6,408 bases of DNA, taken from the NCBI GenBank assembly GCA_903927495.1, contig CAIYNH010000437.1, positions 1-6,408 of the forward strand. The letters run 5' to 3'. Positions 1 through 5,937 of the stretch are shown in pieces. Each line of letters starts with the position of its first letter. Within the stretch, counting starts at the first letter, position 1. The notes below the pieces were generated by a model. That model was not told the origin of the DNA and did not search any database. It saw only the letters and a list, made by a program, of their open reading frames with translations. This DNA comes from an uncultured beta proteobacterium (GTDB lineage: Bacteria; Pseudomonadota; Gammaproteobacteria; Burkholderiales; Burkholderiaceae_C). The position numbers were made by a program, and so were the translations under genes.

Positions 1-470
1 AAAACGCCACCGTCAAGGCACTGCTGCAACAAGGCGGCGAGGCGGCGTTGCCAGCGCTGGTGGCAGAAGGTGAACTGCTTTTGTCGGGTCGCTACCCGAC
101 TCGCGCCGAAATGGCCCAGTGGCTGGGGCTGGCGCTGCCGGTCCCACTGTTCACGCCACAGGTCGCCGAACTGGTGGCTATTGGCGCAGCCATTGCCAGC
201 AACTGCGAGCCATGCTTTAAGTACCACTTTGATGCCGCGCGCAAACTGGGTGTCAGCACTGAAGACATGCTGCAAGCCGTTACCCTGGCGCAGCAGGTCA
301 AGGACAGCCCAGCCCAGGCGGTGCGCGATTTGGCGTTGCGCATGCTTGCGACCAGTACCGCTGCCACACCCGCTGCAGCGGTCAATGCCTGTTGTGGCGG
401 CCAGGACAAACCGACTTCCAGCGGCTGCTGTGGCGATGCTGCAGCCAAGGCAACATCGTCGTGCTGCTAA
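1..470 (+). CDS. arsD: ArsD-type arsenite metallochaperone with inserted AhpD/CMD-like domain (5' partial)
   Basis: ArsD binds As(III) and delivers it to the ArsA ATPase in the cytoplasm. The gene is open at the left edge: the first whole codon is at 3 and 155 residues are visible. Visible residues 1-44 match the second half of the thioredoxin-like ArsD core (NATVKALLQQGGEAALPAL, then SGRYPTRAE..WLG). By comparison with plasmid R773 ArsD, about 57 N-terminal residues are missing, including the usual N-terminal Cys cluster. Residues about 50-115 resemble an AhpD/carboxymuconolactone decarboxylase domain, with E56, C68-E-P-C71 and H75. The C-terminus has three vicinal Cys pairs (130-131, 142-143, 154-155), like the CC pairs ending R773 ArsD. 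The stop is 7 bases before arsA, so translation is probably coupled. ArsD identity is strong; the function of the middle domain is inferred. Confidence 0.85.
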   Translation, partial: NATVKALLQQGGEAALPALVAEGELLLSGRYPTRAEMAQWLGLALPVPLFTPQVAELVAIGAAIASNCEPCFKYHFDAARKLGVSTEDMLQAVTLAQQVKDSPAQAVRDLALRMLATSTAATPAAAVNACCGGQDKPTSSGCCGDAAAKATSSCC

Positions 471-477
471 GCACTGA

Positions 478-2292
478 ATGACCGTCATGCTGCAATTTTT
501 GAACGCCCCACCGCGGTTCCTGTTTTTTACCGGCAAGGGCGGTGTCGGCAAAACTTCGATTGCTTGTGCCACAGCGATCCATCTGGCCGGAAAAGGCCAA
601 CATGTGCTACTGGTCAGCACCGACCCGGCGTCCAACGTGGGGCAGGTGTTTGGCATCACCATTGGCAACCAGGTGACACCCGTGATCGAGGTGCCAAACT
701 TGAGCGCACTTGAGATTGACCCACAAGCTGCCGCCCAGGGTTACCGCGACCGTATCGTCGGCCCGGTGCGTGGCCTATTGCCCGAAAGCGTGGTCAAGGG
801 CATTGAAGAGCAGCTCTCTGGTGCCTGCACCACCGAGATTGCCGCATTTGACGAATTCACCGAGCTGCTGATCGACGGTGCGCTCACCAACGACTTTGAT
901 CACATCGTGTTTGACACGGCACCCACTGGTCACACCATTCGTATGCTGCAGTTGCCGGGTGCCTGGAGTGGTTTTTTGGAAGACGGCAAGGGTGACGCAT
1001 CGTGCCTTGGGCCGCTGGCCGGACTGGAAAAACAACGCACCCAGTACAAGGCCGCCGTGGATGCCCTGGCTGATGCACAAAAAACTCGTCTGATCCTTGT
1101 TGCACGGGCGCAAACAGCTACATTAAATGAAGCATCACGCACGCATGACGAGCTGGCCGGCATTGGCCTGAAGCAACAGTATCTGGTGATCAACGGGGTG
1201 TTTCCAGAATCTGAAGCGGCCAGCGACCCTTTGGCGCAAGCGATTTTTGATCGCGAGCAGGCAGTGCTGGCCCACCTGCCACAAGCCTTGCGCCAATTGC
1301 CTACCGACACCATCGAACTCAAGGCCTTTAACCTGTTTGGCCTTGTGGCACTGAAAAAATTGCTGGACAGCGCCGATTCGATTAAGCACAGCGCACTTCG
1401 CGTCGACAGGGACACTGCCCCAACGTCTGCTAAGGTAAATGACGCACGGTTTGCATCTATGACGCAGCACTCCCTGGCCGCTTTGATTGAGCCCATCGCG
1501 CTGACGGGCCACGGCTTAGTGATGACCATGGGCAAGGGCGGGGTTGGCAAAACCACGCTGGCCGCTGCCATTGCTGTCGAGCTGGCCCGGCGCGGCCACG
1601 AGGTGCATCTGACCACCTCGGACCCGGCCGCGCATTTGATGGAAACGCTGCACGGCACGCTGGAACATTTGACGGTCAGCCGCATCGACCCGCACGAAGT
1701 CACTGAGGCTTATCGCGCCCAGGTGCTGGCCACCAAGGGTGCCAAGCTCGACGCTGCCGGGCGCGCTGTGCTGGAAGAAGACCTGCGCTCACCATGTACC
1801 GAAGAAATTGCCGTGTTTCAGGCGTTCTCGCGAGTCATTCGCGAGGCCGGCAAAAAGTTTGTGGTGATGGACACCGCCCCCACCGGCCACACCTTGCTGC
1901 TGCTAGATGCCACTGGGGCTTACCACCGCGACATCGTGCGCCAGATGGGCGAAAGAGGTCACTTCACCACACCCATGATGCAGTTGCAAGATCCCAAACA
2001 AACCAAGGTGCTGATCGTGACGCTGGCCGAAACCACGCCAGTGTTGGAGGCTGCTAATTTACAAGCTGACCTTCGCCGCGCTGGCATCGAGCCTTGGGCC
2101 TGGGTCATCAACAACAGCGTAGCGGCAGCGCAGGTGAGTTCACCTTTGCTGTTGCAGCGCGCCCACAACGAACTGCGCGAGATCGAATCCGTGACCACAC
2201 ACCATGCCAGTCGTTATGCGCTTGTGCCGCTCTTGAAAGAGGAGCCCGTGGGGGTCGCCCGACTGTCACAAATGGCTGGCAACTTATCTTGA
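478..2292 (+). CDS. arsA: ArsA arsenite-stimulated efflux-pump ATPase
   Basis: This is the cytoplasmic ATPase that energises arsenite export through the membrane permease. Its 604 residues form two homologous nucleotide-binding halves joined by a linker around residues 300-340. Half A1 has the P-loop GKGGVGKTS (19-27) and the signature DTAPTGH (146-152). Half A2 has GKGGVGKTT (352-360) and DTAPTGH (465-471). The three cysteines that form the As(III) site in R773 ArsA (113, 172, 422) have clear counterparts: C117 in the ACTTEIAAFDEF context, C176 in SCLGPL, and C440 in PCTEEIAVFQAF. The C-terminus keeps the VPLLKEEPVG motif. The length is normal for a full tandem ArsA. The start at 478 lies 7 bases after the arsD stop without a clear Shine-Dalgarno. 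A second ATG at 487 (MLQFLNAPP) also fits the family's usual N-terminus. The product should work with ArsD and the downstream Acr3. Confidence 0.97.
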   Translation: MTVMLQFLNAPPRFLFFTGKGGVGKTSIACATAIHLAGKGQHVLLVSTDPASNVGQVFGITIGNQVTPVIEVPNLSALEIDPQAAAQGYRDRIVGPVRGLLPESVVKGIEEQLSGACTTEIAAFDEFTELLIDGALTNDFDHIVFDTAPTGHTIRMLQLPGAWSGFLEDGKGDASCLGPLAGLEKQRTQYKAAVDALADAQKTRLILVARAQTATLNEASRTHDELAGIGLKQQYLVINGVFPESEAASDPLAQAIFDREQAVLAHLPQALRQLPTDTIELKAFNLFGLVALKKLLDSADSIKHSALRVDRDTAPTSAKVNDARFASMTQHSLAALIEPIALTGHGLVMTMGKGGVGKTTLAAAIAVELARRGHEVHLTTSDPAAHLMETLHGTLEHLTVSRIDPHEVTEAYRAQVLATKGAKLDAAGRAVLEEDLRSPCTEEIAVFQAFSRVIREAGKKFVVMDTAPTGHTLLLLDATGAYHRDIVRQMGERGHFTTPMMQLQDPKQTKVLIVTLAETTPVLEAANLQADLRRAGIEPWAWVINNSVAAAQVSSPLLLQRAHNELREIESVTTHHASRYALVPLLKEEPVGVARLSQMAGNLS

Positions 2293-2307
2293 TCTCTTTA
2301 CACCCTT

Positions 2308-2313
2308 AAGGAA
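2308..2313 (+). promoter_or_regulatory. Ribosome binding site of the first arsC
   Basis: AAGGAA lies 7 bases upstream of the ATG at 2321, within the 28-base gap after arsA. It supports this start, which also puts the catalytic Cys at residue 12, as expected for the family. Confidence 0.75.
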
Positions 2314-2320
2314 ACGTAAC

Positions 2321-2821
2321 ATGTCTGACAAAGCGCTCAACGTCCTGTTTTTGTGCACCCACAACTCGGCCCGCAGCATTCTGGCCGAGGCCATCCTGAA
2401 CCACATCGCCCGGGGCCGGTTCAAGGCCTTTTCCGCTGGCAGCAGCCCGCGTGACAATCAGCAACCCAACCCGCTGGGTCTGCAGGTGTTGCAGCAGGCA
2501 GGCATTTCCACCGAGGGTCTGAGCAGCAAAAGCTGGGACGAGTTTGGCAAGATGGATGCACCGCACATGGACCTGGTGATTACCGTGTGTGACAACGCCG
2601 CAGGTGAGGTGTGCCCCTACTGGCCTGGTCAGCCCGCCACCGCGCACTGGGGCTACCCTGACCCGTCTGCCGGGGATGGCACCGATGCCCAAAAGCTCGA
2701 AGCCTTCCGCCAAACCTTGCACGCACTCAAGCGCAGGCTGGATATCTTGATCAGCTTGCCGAAGGCGAAATTGGAAAAAACCATGCTGCAAAACACAGCA
2801 CGAGAATTGAGCAAGGAGTAA
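2321..2821 (+). CDS. arsC: Arsenate reductase, low-molecular-weight tyrosine-phosphatase fold
   Basis: This cytoplasmic enzyme reduces arsenate to arsenite. It has 166 residues. The phosphate-binding loop C12-THNSA-R18-S is the CX5R signature of LMW-PTP-fold arsenate reductases. C90 (ITVCDN) and C98 (EVCPYWPG) correspond to the two resolving cysteines of S. aureus pI258 ArsC (Cys82, Cys89), and D114 in YPDPS is the likely general acid. Three cysteines in this pattern suggest a disulfide-relay mechanism regenerated by thioredoxin. The protein is somewhat longer than pI258 ArsC because of a charged C-terminal helix (about 147-166). It sits between arsA and acr3, and its last codons contain the ribosome binding site of acr3. 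It is unrelated in fold to the second arsC downstream. LMW protein tyrosine phosphatase is the alternative, but the cysteine pattern and operon favour arsenate reductase. Confidence 0.93.
   Translation: MSDKALNVLFLCTHNSARSILAEAILNHIARGRFKAFSAGSSPRDNQQPNPLGLQVLQQAGISTEGLSSKSWDEFGKMDAPHMDLVITVCDNAAGEVCPYWPGQPATAHWGYPDPSAGDGTDAQKLEAFRQTLHALKRRLDILISLPKAKLEKTMLQNTARELSKE
2813..2818 (+). promoter_or_regulatory. Ribosome binding site of acr3
   Basis: AAGGAG overlaps the end of the upstream arsC and lies 7 bases before the ATG at 2826. It favours that start over the in-frame ATG at 2874, which has no such site. The arrangement implies coupled translation of arsC and acr3. Confidence 0.8.
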
Positions 2822-2825
2822 ACAA

Positions 2826-3917
2826 ATGAGCGCCCAATGTGAAGTCACCGCAAAACGCGCTGCTCGTGCGCCCATGAGCGTGTTCGAGCGCTATCTGACG
2901 GTATGGGTTGCTTTGTGTATTGTGGCAGGCATTGCGTTGGGTCAATTCCTGCCCGGCGTGTTTCAGGCCATCGGTCGCATGGAGGTGGCACAGGTCAACC
3001 TGCCGGTGGGGCTGCTGATCTGGGTGATGATCATCCCGATGCTGGTCAAGGTGGACTTTGGCGCTTTAGGCGAGGTACGCAAGCATGTCAAGGGCATCGG
3101 GGTCACACTGGCCATCAACTGGCTGGTCAAACCGTTTTCCATGGCTTTTTTGGGCTGGTTGTTTATTCGGCACTGGTTTGCGCCGCTGCTGCCCCCTGAT
3201 CAAATCGACAGCTACATTGCCGGGTTGATTTTGCTGGCCGCAGCACCGTGCACCGCGATGGTTTTTGTCTGGAGCCGTCTGACCAATGGTGACCCGCTTT
3301 TTACATTGAGCCAAGTGGCGCTCAACGACAGCATCATGGTGGTGGCGTTTGCGCCGCTGGTGGCGTTTCTGCTGGGCCTCTCCAGCATCATCGTGCCGTG
3401 GGCTACCTTGCTGATTTCAGTTGGGCTGTACATCATCATCCCGGTGGCAATTGCCCAGGTTTGGCGCAAATCGCTACTGGCCAAGGGAGCAGCAGCGTTT
3501 GATGCGGCCATGGAAAAAATTGGCCCATGGTCGATCACCGCGCTGTTGGCCACGCTGGTGCTATTGTTTGCCTTCCAGGGCGAGGCCATTTTGAAGCAGC
3601 CGCTGGTCATCGCTTTGCTGGCGGTGCCGATCCTGATTCAGGTGGCGTTCAATTCGAGCTTGGCCTATTTGCTCAATCGTGCGGTGGGTGAAAAACACAA
3701 CATCGCCTGCCCATCGGCGCTGATCGGTGCCAGCAACTTCTTCGAGCTGGCGGTGGCCGCAGCCATCAGCCTATTTGGCTTCAACTCGGGCGCCGCGCTG
3801 GCCACCGTGGTGGGGGTGCTGATTGAGGTGCCGGTGATGCTGCTGGTGGTCAACGTTGTCAACCGCAGCAAAGGGTGGTATGAGCGAGGTGCAGTCACCA
3901 AGGACGTAAGACTATGA
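2826..3917 (+). CDS. acr3: Acr3-family arsenite efflux permease
   Basis: This is an inner-membrane As(OH)3/arsenite exporter of the Acr3 (BART) superfamily, distinct from ArsB. The 363 residues show about ten hydrophobic segments (roughly 24-44, 56-76, 91-114, 131-149, 165-185, 187-211, 236-254, 258-280, 296-318, 321-346), which is the family topology. Hallmarks are C142 in LAAAPCTAMVFVWS, the conserved Acr3 cysteine needed for transport, then GDP near 155-157, N167-D168, IGASNFFELA around 300-309, and E334 in GVLIEVPVM. The N-terminal 20 residues are a short polar cytoplasmic extension. It lies 4 bases after arsC and overlaps the next arsC by 4 bases (ATGA). With arsA and arsD in the operon it probably works as an ATP-driven pump, though Acr3 can also run alone on the proton-motive force. 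It is often annotated arsB in genomes. Confidence 0.96.
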   Translation: MSAQCEVTAKRAARAPMSVFERYLTVWVALCIVAGIALGQFLPGVFQAIGRMEVAQVNLPVGLLIWVMIIPMLVKVDFGALGEVRKHVKGIGVTLAINWLVKPFSMAFLGWLFIRHWFAPLLPPDQIDSYIAGLILLAAAPCTAMVFVWSRLTNGDPLFTLSQVALNDSIMVVAFAPLVAFLLGLSSIIVPWATLLISVGLYIIIPVAIAQVWRKSLLAKGAAAFDAAMEKIGPWSITALLATLVLLFAFQGEAILKQPLVIALLAVPILIQVAFNSSLAYLLNRAVGEKHNIACPSALIGASNFFELAVAAAISLFGFNSGAALATVVGVLIEVPVMLLVVNVVNRSKGWYERGAVTKDVRL

Positions 3918-4336
3918 CCGACATCACGATTTATCACAACCCAGCGTGCGGGACATCTCGCAATACGCTTGCATTGATTCGCAACAGCGGGGTAGAGCCC
4001 ACAGTCATTGAGTACCTCAAGTCACCGCCCGGCAAAGAGCGACTACAGAAGCTACTGGCAACGATGGGTATCAGCGCACGCGCATTGCTGCGTCAAAAAG
4101 GCACCCCTTACGATCAACTTGGTTTGAGTGACCCGAAATGGACTGAAAATGAACTGATCGACTTCATGGCACAACACCCGATTCTTATGAATCGGCCTGT
4201 TGTCGTTACGCCGCTGGGCACCAAGCTGTGCCGTCCAAGCGAAGCAGTCTTGGACATCTTGCCCAATCCGCAGTTGGGCGCATTCACCAAGGAAGACGGT
4301 GAGGCCGTCGTCAATGCAGCGGGTAAACGTGTCTAG
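3914..4336 (+). CDS. arsC: Arsenate reductase, glutaredoxin-coupled (R773 ArsC / Spx-like fold)
   Basis: This is a second cytoplasmic arsenate reductase, using a single catalytic cysteine with glutathione and glutaredoxin as reductants. It is 140 residues, the usual length. The N-terminal motif ITIYHNPACGTSRN gives H8 and catalytic C12. R60 (ALLRQKG), R94 (LMNRPVV) and R107 (KLCRPSE) fall at the same positions as the three catalytic arginines of R773 ArsC. That identity of numbering makes the assignment firm. The start ATG overlaps the acr3 stop (ATGA at 3914-3917), and AAGGA sits 9 bases upstream at 3900-3904. It closes the ars operon and duplicates the function of the LMW-PTP-type arsC, from an unrelated family. 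Confidence 0.96.
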   Translation: MTDITIYHNPACGTSRNTLALIRNSGVEPTVIEYLKSPPGKERLQKLLATMGISARALLRQKGTPYDQLGLSDPKWTENELIDFMAQHPILMNRPVVVTPLGTKLCRPSEAVLDILPNPQLGAFTKEDGEAVVNAAGKRV

Positions 4337-4387
4337 AGACAATTTCAGAGTTTATTTCGAGACTTTGTGCATCTTTTGACGGGTTGG

Positions 4388-4401
4388 AACGTCTACACGT
4401 T
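4388..4401. repeat. Perfect inverted repeat in the ars / redox-cluster gap
   Basis: AACGT-CTAC-ACGTT is a perfect 5-base inverted repeat with a 4-base centre, in the 121-base gap between arsC and the DUF2892 gene. It could be a regulator-binding dyad or a small hairpin. A possible -35 element, TTGACG (4376-4381), lies just upstream, but no convincing -10 follows at 15-18 bases, so no promoter is called. Confidence 0.45.
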
Positions 4402-4403
4402 GC

Positions 4404-4421
4404 CTGTGCGCCATTGCACAG
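4404..4421. repeat. Perfect inverted repeat / possible hairpin upstream of the DUF2892 gene
   Basis: CTGTGC-GCCATT-GCACAG is a perfect 6-base inverted repeat with a 6-base loop, two bases after the repeat at 4388-4401. There is no T-tract after it, so it is not a standard intrinsic terminator. The GCACA arm could also pair with a second TGTGC at 4366-4370, giving two alternative structures. A role as operator or leader structure is inferred. Confidence 0.45.
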
Positions 4422-4443
4422 CCCCAGTTTCACCTACCCATTC

Positions 4444-4449
4444 AAAGGA
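4444..4449 (+). promoter_or_regulatory. Ribosome binding site of the DUF2892 gene
   Basis: AAAGGA lies 8 bases before the ATG at 4458. It supports that start, and so the reality of this small gene. Confidence 0.7.
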
Positions 4450-4457
4450 TACTTCTT

Positions 4458-4688
4458 ATGACCGTTAACCGCGCCGTCAGCATTTTTGCTGGCTTCATGA
4501 TCATGGCCAGTCTGGCCGCAGCACACGTCAGCGGTCAAATCAACCTGGGCTCCATGAGTTGGTTGTGGCTCACCGCGTTTGTCGGTGCCAATTTGTTCCA
4601 GATGGGGTTTACTGGATTTTGTCCGGCTGCATCGATCATGCGTGCACTGGGTCTCAAAGACAGCGCGGGTACTGCCTGCAGCTCGTAG
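4458..4688 (+). CDS. Small DUF2892 (YgaP-like transmembrane domain) protein
   Basis: This is an inner-membrane protein of 76 residues with two hydrophobic segments (about 6-23 and 34-52) separated by a short polar turn. The sequence NRAV.IFAGF, the segment WLWLTAFVGANLFQMGFTGFCPAASIM, and a short C-terminal tail are typical of DUF2892. That is the transmembrane part of E. coli YgaP, which in YgaP is fused to a rhodanese domain. No rhodanese domain is present here. Two cysteines are available, C55 in the family motif FCPA at the end of the second membrane segment and C74 near the C-terminus. The biochemical role of stand-alone members is not established. It is the first of three closely spaced genes with thiol-redox features, five bases before the thioredoxin-like gene, so involvement in sulfur or thiol handling is a reasonable inference only. 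Confidence 0.85.
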   Translation: MTVNRAVSIFAGFMIMASLAAAHVSGQINLGSMSWLWLTAFVGANLFQMGFTGFCPAASIMRALGLKDSAGTACSS

Positions 4689-4693
4689 CGGTC

Positions 4694-5200
4694 ATGGTAG
4701 AAAAGTTTGCAAAGCCCGTGAACGATTTCAATGGAAAGCCTATCCCCTGGTGGCGCAAGTCAACCAACATTGCCGTCGTCGCGATGGCAGCAGTTGCAAC
4801 CACACTAGGGGGCTGGCTTTACATCACGAACGGAACTGCGACACATCAAGAGCCAACGGGTGATGCCGCACCAGACGCGGTGCAAGCCGTGTTGCGCGCC
4901 GGTAAACCCACCATCATTGAGTTTGGTGCCAACAGCTGCGTGAGTTGTCGCGATATGAAACCCATTTTGCACTTGCTGGCGCAAGACCCTCGCATTGCCG
5001 TGGCCGATGTCGACATCCTGAAGGAGCGCGGCTACATCAGCAAGTACCAGATTCGCCTGATGCCAACCCAGGTGTTTTACGACGCACAAGGCGTCGAGAT
5101 CGGGCGCAACATGGGCAAAATCAGCGCAGAAGCCATTTTGGCGCACCTTGGCCTGGCACCGGCTGGGCAAGCGGCAACACCCAAAAAGGCGGCAATGTGA
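4694..5200 (+). CDS. Membrane-anchored thioredoxin-fold protein (CVSC)
   Basis: The chosen start is the ATG at 4694, five bases after the preceding stop, giving 168 residues. The open frame extends upstream to 4559, but that would overlap most of the DUF2892 gene with unrelated sequence. No clear Shine-Dalgarno is visible, so coupling to the upstream gene is likely. Residues 1-23 are polar with basic R21-K22. A single hydrophobic segment (about 24-45) follows, so it is predicted to be N-in with the domain in the periplasm. The thioredoxin domain (about 62-155) has the active site C82-V-S-C85 in IEFGANSCVSCRDM and a cis-proline-type P124 (LMPTQVFY). The usual Trp before the first Cys is replaced by Ser. 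The context resembles the gamma domain of DsbD. The next gene, a CcdA homologue overlapping by 4 bases, is its likely electron donor. The substrate is unknown. Confidence 0.88.
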   Translation: MVEKFAKPVNDFNGKPIPWWRKSTNIAVVAMAAVATTLGGWLYITNGTATHQEPTGDAAPDAVQAVLRAGKPTIIEFGANSCVSCRDMKPILHLLAQDPRIAVADVDILKERGYISKYQIRLMPTQVFYDAQGVEIGRNMGKISAEAILAHLGLAPAGQAATPKKAAM

Positions 5201-5886
5201 CCGGGCTGGAGGGCTTAGCCGCCGCCTTTGCTGGTGGTGTGTTGACATCCGCCTCGCCGTGCGTATTGGCGGCTGTGCCAGTTGCGGTGGGTTTTGTGGG
5301 TGGGCAAGCGCACAGCCCACGGCGCGCCTGGGCACTGTCGTTGGCTTTTGTGGCAGGCATGAATATCGCCCTGCTCATCATGGGCTTGGCAGCAGCGCGG
5401 CTGGGTTTGATGATGGGTACCTTGCCAGGGCCATGGCTGGTGGTGGTTGGTGTGTTGGTGATTGGCCTGGCGGTATGGCTATGGCGCGCGGGTAGTGCTT
5501 GCAGCATCAGCCTGCCCAGTGCGCTACAACACCGCCTGGCAAGCTCTGGTTTGTGGGGCGCGGCAGTGCTCGGCGCATTGATTGGCACGGTGATGAGCCC
5601 CTGCGCTACACCGGCCTTGGGTGCTGCACTGGCCATTGCAGGTTCTGGCGTGGCCTTGGGCGCATCGATGTTGTGGGGTGCCGCCTTGTTGTTGGCCTAT
5701 GGCATCGGTCACAGTGCACTGTTGTTGCTGGCCGGAGCCATACCCTCTGCAGCCAACGCCATGATCGCTCGGTTCTCGCGCTGGGATGCCTGGTTGCCCG
5801 GACACCGCACTTTTGCGGCAGTCATGATCCTGGCAGGTGCTTGGTGGGTGATTCAAGGGCTGGAAATGGATTGGCTGGCATCTTAA
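5197..5886 (+). CDS. CcdA/DsbD-beta-like thiol-disulfide electron-transfer membrane protein
   Basis: CcdA-family proteins pass reducing equivalents from cytoplasmic thioredoxin across the inner membrane to periplasmic thiol proteins. The chosen start is GTG at 5197, giving 229 residues. It overlaps the preceding stop as GTGA and is preceded by AAGG at 5186-5189. The frame is open further upstream, but that part reads through the thioredoxin gene. About six membrane segments are seen (roughly 6-32, 44-68, 78-97, 118-147, 152-179, 204-220). The two signature cysteines lie in pseudo-repeated motifs: C22 in TSASPCVLAAVPVA (first segment) and C136 in VMSPCATPALGAALA (fourth). A third cysteine, C102, follows segment 3. 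The size matches compact CcdA/SoxV-type proteins rather than full DsbD, since no periplasmic alpha or gamma domain is fused. The adjacent anchored thioredoxin is the obvious partner. A role in cytochrome c maturation is possible, but no other ccm genes are visible. Confidence 0.9.
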   Translation: MTGLEGLAAAFAGGVLTSASPCVLAAVPVAVGFVGGQAHSPRRAWALSLAFVAGMNIALLIMGLAAARLGLMMGTLPGPWLVVVGVLVIGLAVWLWRAGSACSISLPSALQHRLASSGLWGAAVLGALIGTVMSPCATPALGAALAIAGSGVALGASMLWGAALLLAYGIGHSALLLLAGAIPSAANAMIARFSRWDAWLPGHRTFAAVMILAGAWWVIQGLEMDWLAS

Positions 5887-5918
5887 TATTCAACAACCCG
5901 AGATCGGTTAGCCATCCA

Positions 5919-5937
5919 ATGCCAATCAGGCATGTTT
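5919..5937. terminator. Weak hairpin in the convergent gap
   Basis: ATGCC-AATCA-GGCAT (5919-5933), followed by GTTT, lies between the ends of the convergent ccdA-like and phosphatase genes. The stem is only 5 bases and the T-tract is short, so this is a weak candidate. Its only real support is its position between two converging genes. The rest of 5887-5935 shows nothing else clear. Confidence 0.25.

Noticed and set aside
930..1703. Long minus-strand open frame of 257 codons inside arsA
   Set aside because: It lies antisense to a fully supported arsA with intact motifs, and its translation is rich in Ser/Ala/Cys without a recognisable domain. Such frames are common in GC-rich coding DNA.
2306..2875. 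Minus-strand open frame of 189 codons opposite the first arsC
   Set aside because: It is antisense to a complete, motif-bearing arsenate reductase, and the translation shows no family features.
4559..4693. Upstream extension of the thioredoxin-like gene to an ATG at 4559
   Set aside because: The extension overlaps the DUF2892 gene in another frame and adds Cys-rich sequence unrelated to thioredoxins. The ATG at 4694 gives a clean N-terminus with anchor.
4945..5196. Upstream extension of the CcdA-like gene to 4945
   Set aside because: It would read through the thioredoxin gene out of frame. The hydrophobic protein begins at the GTG at 5197, which has an upstream AAGG and a GTGA overlap.
5899..5913. 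AACCCGAGATCGGTT dyad after the CcdA-like gene as a terminator
   Set aside because: The pairing needs a bulge or a two-base loop and no T-tract follows, so it cannot be supported as a terminator.
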